From contig DASQVO010000282.1 in assembly GCA_035640715.1 (NCBI GenBank), forward strand, positions 1-43,480: a DNA stretch of 43,480 nucleotides. The letters are read 5' to 3'. Shown here piece after piece: positions 40,302 through 43,480 of the stretch. The stretch's first letter is position 1, and every line of letters starts with the position of its first letter. Made by a program: the position numbers and the translations under genes. The notes under the pieces were generated by a model, which was given only the letters and a program-made list of their open reading frames with translations, was not told the origin of the DNA and searched no databases. This DNA is from DASQVO01 sp035640715. GTDB lineage: Bacteria; Actinomycetota; Actinomycetes; Streptosporangiales; Streptosporangiaceae.

Positions 40302-41464
40302 TTCGCCTTCGAGGTGGGCGCGTGCTGCGACTGAGCCGCCTGTGCGGCGGCCTGGTAGAGCACGTCCGGCGTGACGGCCCCGGCCAGGACCCGGCCGTTG
40401 TCGGTGATCAGCAGCGAGACCAGGCTCGTCCGCAGCAGCCGGCCGCTGCCCCACGAGCCGCTGACCCGCGTGGCGGACCTGAGCAGCGCGTTGATGACCG
40501 CGCTGGTGCTGCCGCCGAGCGCCGAACCGCCGGAGTTGGTCGAGGGCGCGGGTGCCGTGGCGGACGAAAGCACCGACGACGGCAGGTCGGCGACGGCCAG
40601 CCAGCCCTTGCCGATCGTGCTGGGCCCGCCCGTGCTGTCCTTACCGCCGGGGGCCTGATTGCCGAACCCGGAGCTGTCCTGCGTGACCTTCGCCCCGGCG
40701 GGCGGCCTGAACGTGAAGTTGGCCGGGGCCGGCTTGACGAACGACAGGGAGGTGAAGCCGATCTGGATCGCCGGGCTCTTCGCGCCCTTCGCGAACACCT
40801 GCACCCGCAGCGGCACGTTCCGCGTGCCGTCGAGGGCGATCCGGACCTGGCCGATCAGGGAGCCGGAGCTCTTGGGCGCGAGCACGAGCTGGTAGGAGTC
40901 CTCGCCGGCGACGATCACGTTGCTGTCGACGCGGACCGTCGTGGTCGGCCCGACCTTGGCGAGGATCTGGCTGGCGGCCTGCTGCGGCGTCAGCGGCGGC
41001 TCGGACGCGCGCTTCGGGGCCAGCTTGGCCGCCCTGGCCGGGATCGCGATGTGCGTCACCGTGTTCTTCGTGCTCTCCCAGAGCCATGCGCTGCTGCCGT
41101 TCCTGATGAGGTCACTCTCGCTCATGCTCTGCGGCGCCGCGAGCCGGTAGTGCGCCGGATCCGAATACCAGATCCGGATCGTGTGCGACCCGGTGAGCAG
41201 CGACGACAAGGACGTCGGGTTGCCCGTCTCGGGCAGCGAGGGCAGCCCGAGCGAGGACGTCTCCACCACGGTCCCGGTCATCGGCGGTGCCGACGTCGTC
41301 CCAGCCGCCGCCGCGAGCAACTGCGCAGGCGTCCGCGACGGCAGCGGCGGCGCCGCCTGGGCCACGGAGATCATCGACCCCGCCATCACGCCCCCGGCCA
41401 CCACCACGGTCCCGATGGGAACCGCCCACCTGGCACCACGGGACATGTTCGCCAACTGCCTCAT
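40298..41464 (-). CDS. Exported LolA/RseB-like (DUF2092-type) protein
   Basis: 388 residues. A signal sequence or anchor (13-38, WAVPIGTVVVAGGVMAGSMISVAQA) is followed by a half-barrel-like region: GTVVETSSLGLPSLP, SHTIRIWYSDPAHYRLAAPQ, DLIRNGSSAWLWESTKNTV and VIVAGEDSYQLVLAPKSSGSLIGQVRIALDG. This is the pattern of LolA-fold outer-membrane-sorting or RseB-type sensor domains. The C-terminal third is Ser/Gly-rich, then helical. In actinobacteria such proteins often accompany ABC-2 exporters; the stop overlaps the ATPase start. It may bind a lipid or sense envelope stress. Start: ATG at 41464; a second ATG at 41446 is possible. Confidence 0.75.
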   Translation of the reverse strand: MRQLANMSRGARWAVPIGTVVVAGGVMAGSMISVAQAAPPLPSRTPAQLLAAAAGTTSAPPMTGTVVETSSLGLPSLPETGNPTSLSSLLTGSHTIRIWYSDPAHYRLAAPQSMSESDLIRNGSSAWLWESTKNTVTHIAIPARAAKLAPKRASEPPLTPQQAASQILAKVGPTTTVRVDSNVIVAGEDSYQLVLAPKSSGSLIGQVRIALDGTRNVPLRVQVFAKGAKSPAIQIGFTSLSFVKPAPANFTFRPPAGAKVTQDSSGFGNQAPGGKDSTGGPSTIGKGWLAVADLPSSVLSSATAPAPSTNSGGSALGGSTSAVINALLRSATRVSGSWGSGRLLRTSLVSLLITDNGRVLAGAVTPDVLYQAAAQAAQSQHAPTSKAK

Positions 41465-41680
41465 CGCGTCTCGCCTGTCCTCTGCTCTTCTGCTCTTCGT
41501 GACCGCTGCTCTGCCTTCCGGCCTTCACGTCCACATTGCCCCATAGACGCTGTGATGACCCTGAGAGTTCTTGAGAGCGTCCTTAACGCCTGCTCTGCGG
41601 GCCGGCCATGGCGCGGTGTAAGCCAGACTGTGTTCAGAATAGGCGCAGGCTTCGCGGAAAAGCAGGGCGAAGGAGCGGAT
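41465..41680. promoter_or_regulatory. Divergent promoter region, LolA-like gene / response regulator
   Basis: 216 bp between divergent starts. A TGAGA word occurs twice, 11 bp apart (41561-41576), as a direct repeat one helical turn apart, a spacing suited to an OmpR-type regulator. No clear -10/-35 pair was found. Confidence 0.3.
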
Positions 41681-42376
41681 GTGCGCGTGCTCGTGGTGGA
41701 AGATGAACGACGGCTCGCCGGGGCGGTGCAGCGGGGCCTCCAGGCCGAGGGGTTCGCCGTCGACCTGGCCTATGACGGCGCCGACGGCCTGCACCTCGCC
41801 CGGGAAGGCGCCTACGACGCGGTCGTTCTGGATCTGATGCTGCCCCGGCTGTCCGGCTACCAGGTCTGCGAGAAGCTGCGGGCCGAGGAGAACTGGGTGC
41901 CCGTGCTCATCCTTTCCGCCAAGGACGGTGAGTACGACCAAGCCGACGGGCTCGACCTGGGCGCCGACGACTACCTCACCAAGCCGTTCTCCTACGTCGT
42001 GCTGGCGGCGAGGCTCCGTGCGCTGCTCCGCCGCGGGGCCGTGCCGAGACCCGCCGTGCTCCGGGCGGGAGACCTGTCACTCGACCCAGCCAGCCGCATC
42101 GTGCGCCGGGGCGAGACGGAGATCGACCTGACCGCACGCGAGTTCGCCATGCTGGAGTACCTCATCCGGCGGGCCGGCCAGGTGGTGCCGAAGTCCGAGC
42201 TGCTGGACCACGTCTGGGATACCTCCGACAGCGCCGACCTGAACGTCGTCGAGGTCTATGCCGGCTACCTCCGGCGGAAGATCGACGTGCCGTTCGGACG
42301 CGCGGCGCTGCAAACGCTGCGGGGAGCGGGGTACCGGCTCGCCGCCGACGGCGGAGCGGCAGCCGCACCGCGATGA
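41681..42376 (+). CDS. OmpR/PhoB-family response regulator
   Basis: 231 residues from the GTG at 41681, chosen because AAGGAG stands 5 nt upstream and VRVLVVEDE begins the receiver domain; the same frame is open for 1.3 kb upstream without family sequence. Receiver domain 1-118: acidic pair Glu7/Asp8, phospho-acceptor Asp51 (VVLDLMLP), Lys101 (DYLTKPF). Winged-helix DNA-binding domain about 130-225 with LTAREFAMLEYLIRRAGQVV and VEVYAGYLRRKI. It overlaps the kinase gene (ATGA). It is divergent from the LolA-like/ABC operon and is a likely regulator of it. Confidence 0.94.
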   Translation: MRVLVVEDERRLAGAVQRGLQAEGFAVDLAYDGADGLHLAREGAYDAVVLDLMLPRLSGYQVCEKLRAEENWVPVLILSAKDGEYDQADGLDLGADDYLTKPFSYVVLAARLRALLRRGAVPRPAVLRAGDLSLDPASRIVRRGETEIDLTAREFAMLEYLIRRAGQVVPKSELLDHVWDTSDSADLNVVEVYAGYLRRKIDVPFGRAALQTLRGAGYRLAADGGAAAAPR

Positions 42377-43480
42377 GCAGGCCGGCCGTTCCAGCGGGCG
42401 CGGGGGAGGAAGCCGCCACCAGCGCGAGGCTCGTCCGGCCAGAAAGTGACCTGATTCCTGGCCTGACGCAGCGCGATGGGCGCCGCCGCCCGCCCGGGCT
42501 CGCCGTCTGGTGGCGCCGCCGCAGCCTGCGCGCACGGCTCACGCTGACCGCTGCGGCGGGCCTGGCCGTCGCGCTGGCCGGGGTGGCGATCCTGCTGATC
42601 GTCACGCTCGGCCTCGCGCTCAACCGGGGGCTGGACGATTCGGCGCGGCAGACGGCGCAGGAGGTGGCCGTGCTGCTGGACGCCAACCGGCTGCCCAACC
42701 CGGTACCCGTCGCGGCCGGGACGGCAGTCGTGCAGGTCGTGGACGCCCAGGGCCGGATCGTGGCCGCCTCGGCGGGGGCGGACAGGCTCGTCCCGCTGCT
42801 CTCACCAGCGCAGGCGGCCTCGGCGGCGCGAACCAGCAGCGGGGTGATGCTCAACGGGCCGCCCTACGGCATGCCCGAGGTACTGCGTGTCGTCGCGGTT
42901 CCCGGCCGGCACGGGGAGACCGTCATCGCCGCCGTGCCCTACAGCGCGGTCAGGAACAGCCTGGTGACGGTGGCGCACTCGCTGCTGGTCGGGACGCCGG
43001 CGCTGCTGCTGCTCATGACGTGGGTGATCTGGCTCATCACCGGATCCACGCTGCGTCCCATCGCGGCCCTGCGCCGGGGCGCCGAGGAGGTCACCGCCAC
43101 CGGGGTGCCACGCGGCCTTCCCGTTCCCGAGGCACGCGACGAGGTTCACAGCCTCGCCGTGACGCTGAACGACATGCTGTCCAGGCTGGACGCGGCCCAG
43201 CAGCGGCAGCGCCAGTTCGTCTCGGACACGGCCCACGAGCTGCGCAGCCCCATCGCGAGTATCCGTGCCCAGCTCGAGGTTGCGCTGGATCACCCGGACA
43301 GCCAGGAATGGGAGCAGACAGGGCGTGACGTGCTCGCCGATACGCTCCGGCTTTCCCGTCTGGCCGAGGACCTTCTCGTGCTCGCCCGGCTGGAGGAGCA
43401 GGCTGGCCAGGCGGGTGACCGCGGCCTGGCGGCCGCGCGGGCCGCGGCACCCGCCGCCGGCGCCGCAGCACCTGCCGACG
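42373..43480 (+). CDS. Sensor histidine kinase (3' end outside window)
   Basis: At least 369 codons from the ATG at 42373, which overlaps the response-regulator stop. A 50-residue Arg-rich cytoplasmic leader precedes TM1 (about 57-82). An extracellular sensor of about 115 residues and TM2 (about 203-222) follow, then a HAMP linker (LRPIAALRRGAEEVTATG, ARDEVHSLAVTLNDMLSRLDAA). The HisKA H-box is SDTAHELRSPIASIRAQLE with phospho-acceptor His288. After LARLEEQ the sequence becomes Ala-rich and the window ends before the ATPase domain. Classical EnvZ-like kinase partnered with the preceding regulator. The signal is unknown. Confidence 0.93.
   Translation, partial: MSRPAVPAGAGEEAATSARLVRPESDLIPGLTQRDGRRRPPGLAVWWRRRSLRARLTLTAAAGLAVALAGVAILLIVTLGLALNRGLDDSARQTAQEVAVLLDANRLPNPVPVAAGTAVVQVVDAQGRIVAASAGADRLVPLLSPAQAASAARTSSGVMLNGPPYGMPEVLRVVAVPGRHGETVIAAVPYSAVRNSLVTVAHSLLVGTPALLLLMTWVIWLITGSTLRPIAALRRGAEEVTATGVPRGLPVPEARDEVHSLAVTLNDMLSRLDAAQQRQRQFVSDTAHELRSPIASIRAQLEVALDHPDSQEWEQTGRDVLADTLRLSRLAEDLLVLARLEEQAGQAGDRGLAAARAAAPAAGAAAPAD

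Noticed and set aside
40322..41680. Upstream extension of the response-regulator frame by about 450 codons
   Set aside because: It has low-complexity Arg/Gly-rich translation, is antisense to the LolA-like gene, and a GTG with a good Shine-Dalgarno marks the true start at 41681.

Overview
The window is high-GC DNA from an actinobacterium. Three things show this: the gene order rpmE-prfA-prmC-tsaC-wecA-atpI-atpB-E-F-H-A-G-D (all on the minus strand), which is the order of Mycobacterium and Streptomyces; frequent GTG starts with ATGA or GTGA overlaps; and a full Mce (mammalian-cell-entry) operon. The genus cannot be named from the sequence. A soil or saprophytic filamentous lineage is plausible, because secreted glycosidase and phosphatase genes are present.

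Layout. (1) 1-11322, minus strand: conserved core. The F1Fo ATP synthase operon runs from atpI to the 5' part of atpD, which leaves the window at base 1. It is preceded by wecA (undecaprenyl-phosphate sugar-1-phosphate transferase), tsaC, prmC, prfA and rpmE. An AT-rich promoter region with a CRP-like dyad lies in front of atpI. (2) 11323-19316: accessory region. It holds a secreted GH92 alpha-mannosidase, an AbiEi-like gene lacking its usual C-terminal half, a secreted phosphoesterase fused to a WAVG-repeat propeller, and the 3' remnant of a GH43 beta-xylosidase. (3) 19317-31826: a ten-gene plus-strand operon of yrbEA, yrbEB, an MceG-type ATPase, six mce genes and an MmpL/RND transporter, nearly all translationally coupled. 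The last seven codons of the GH43 gene recur exactly after the MmpL gene, so the operon sits between two perfect 30-bp direct repeats (19287-19316 and 31827-31856). (4) 32019-34277: a DUF3147 membrane protein and a pirin. (5) 37067-34303, minus strand: a four-gene redox operon of a Ser-rich membrane protein, a ferric-reductase-type cytochrome b, a NuoF-like flavoprotein and a one-cluster ferredoxin. (6) 37330-38202: an SDR oxidoreductase behind a SigB-type promoter. (7) 41464-38312, minus strand: a LolA/RseB-like exported protein with an ABC-2 exporter, divergent from an OmpR/histidine-kinase pair at 41681 to the window end.

How the parts work together. The core genes make ATP, peptide-release machinery and a cell-wall lipid carrier intermediate. 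YrbE, MceG, MceA-F and MmpL have the parts of a complete envelope lipid transporter: permease, ATPase, MCE hexamer and an RND pump. The redox operon looks like a short electron chain from a soluble donor through FMN/Fe-S and ferredoxin to a haem membrane protein. The two-component system probably controls the adjacent ABC/LolA-like module. No rRNA, tRNA, CRISPR array, transposase or integrase gene was recognised.
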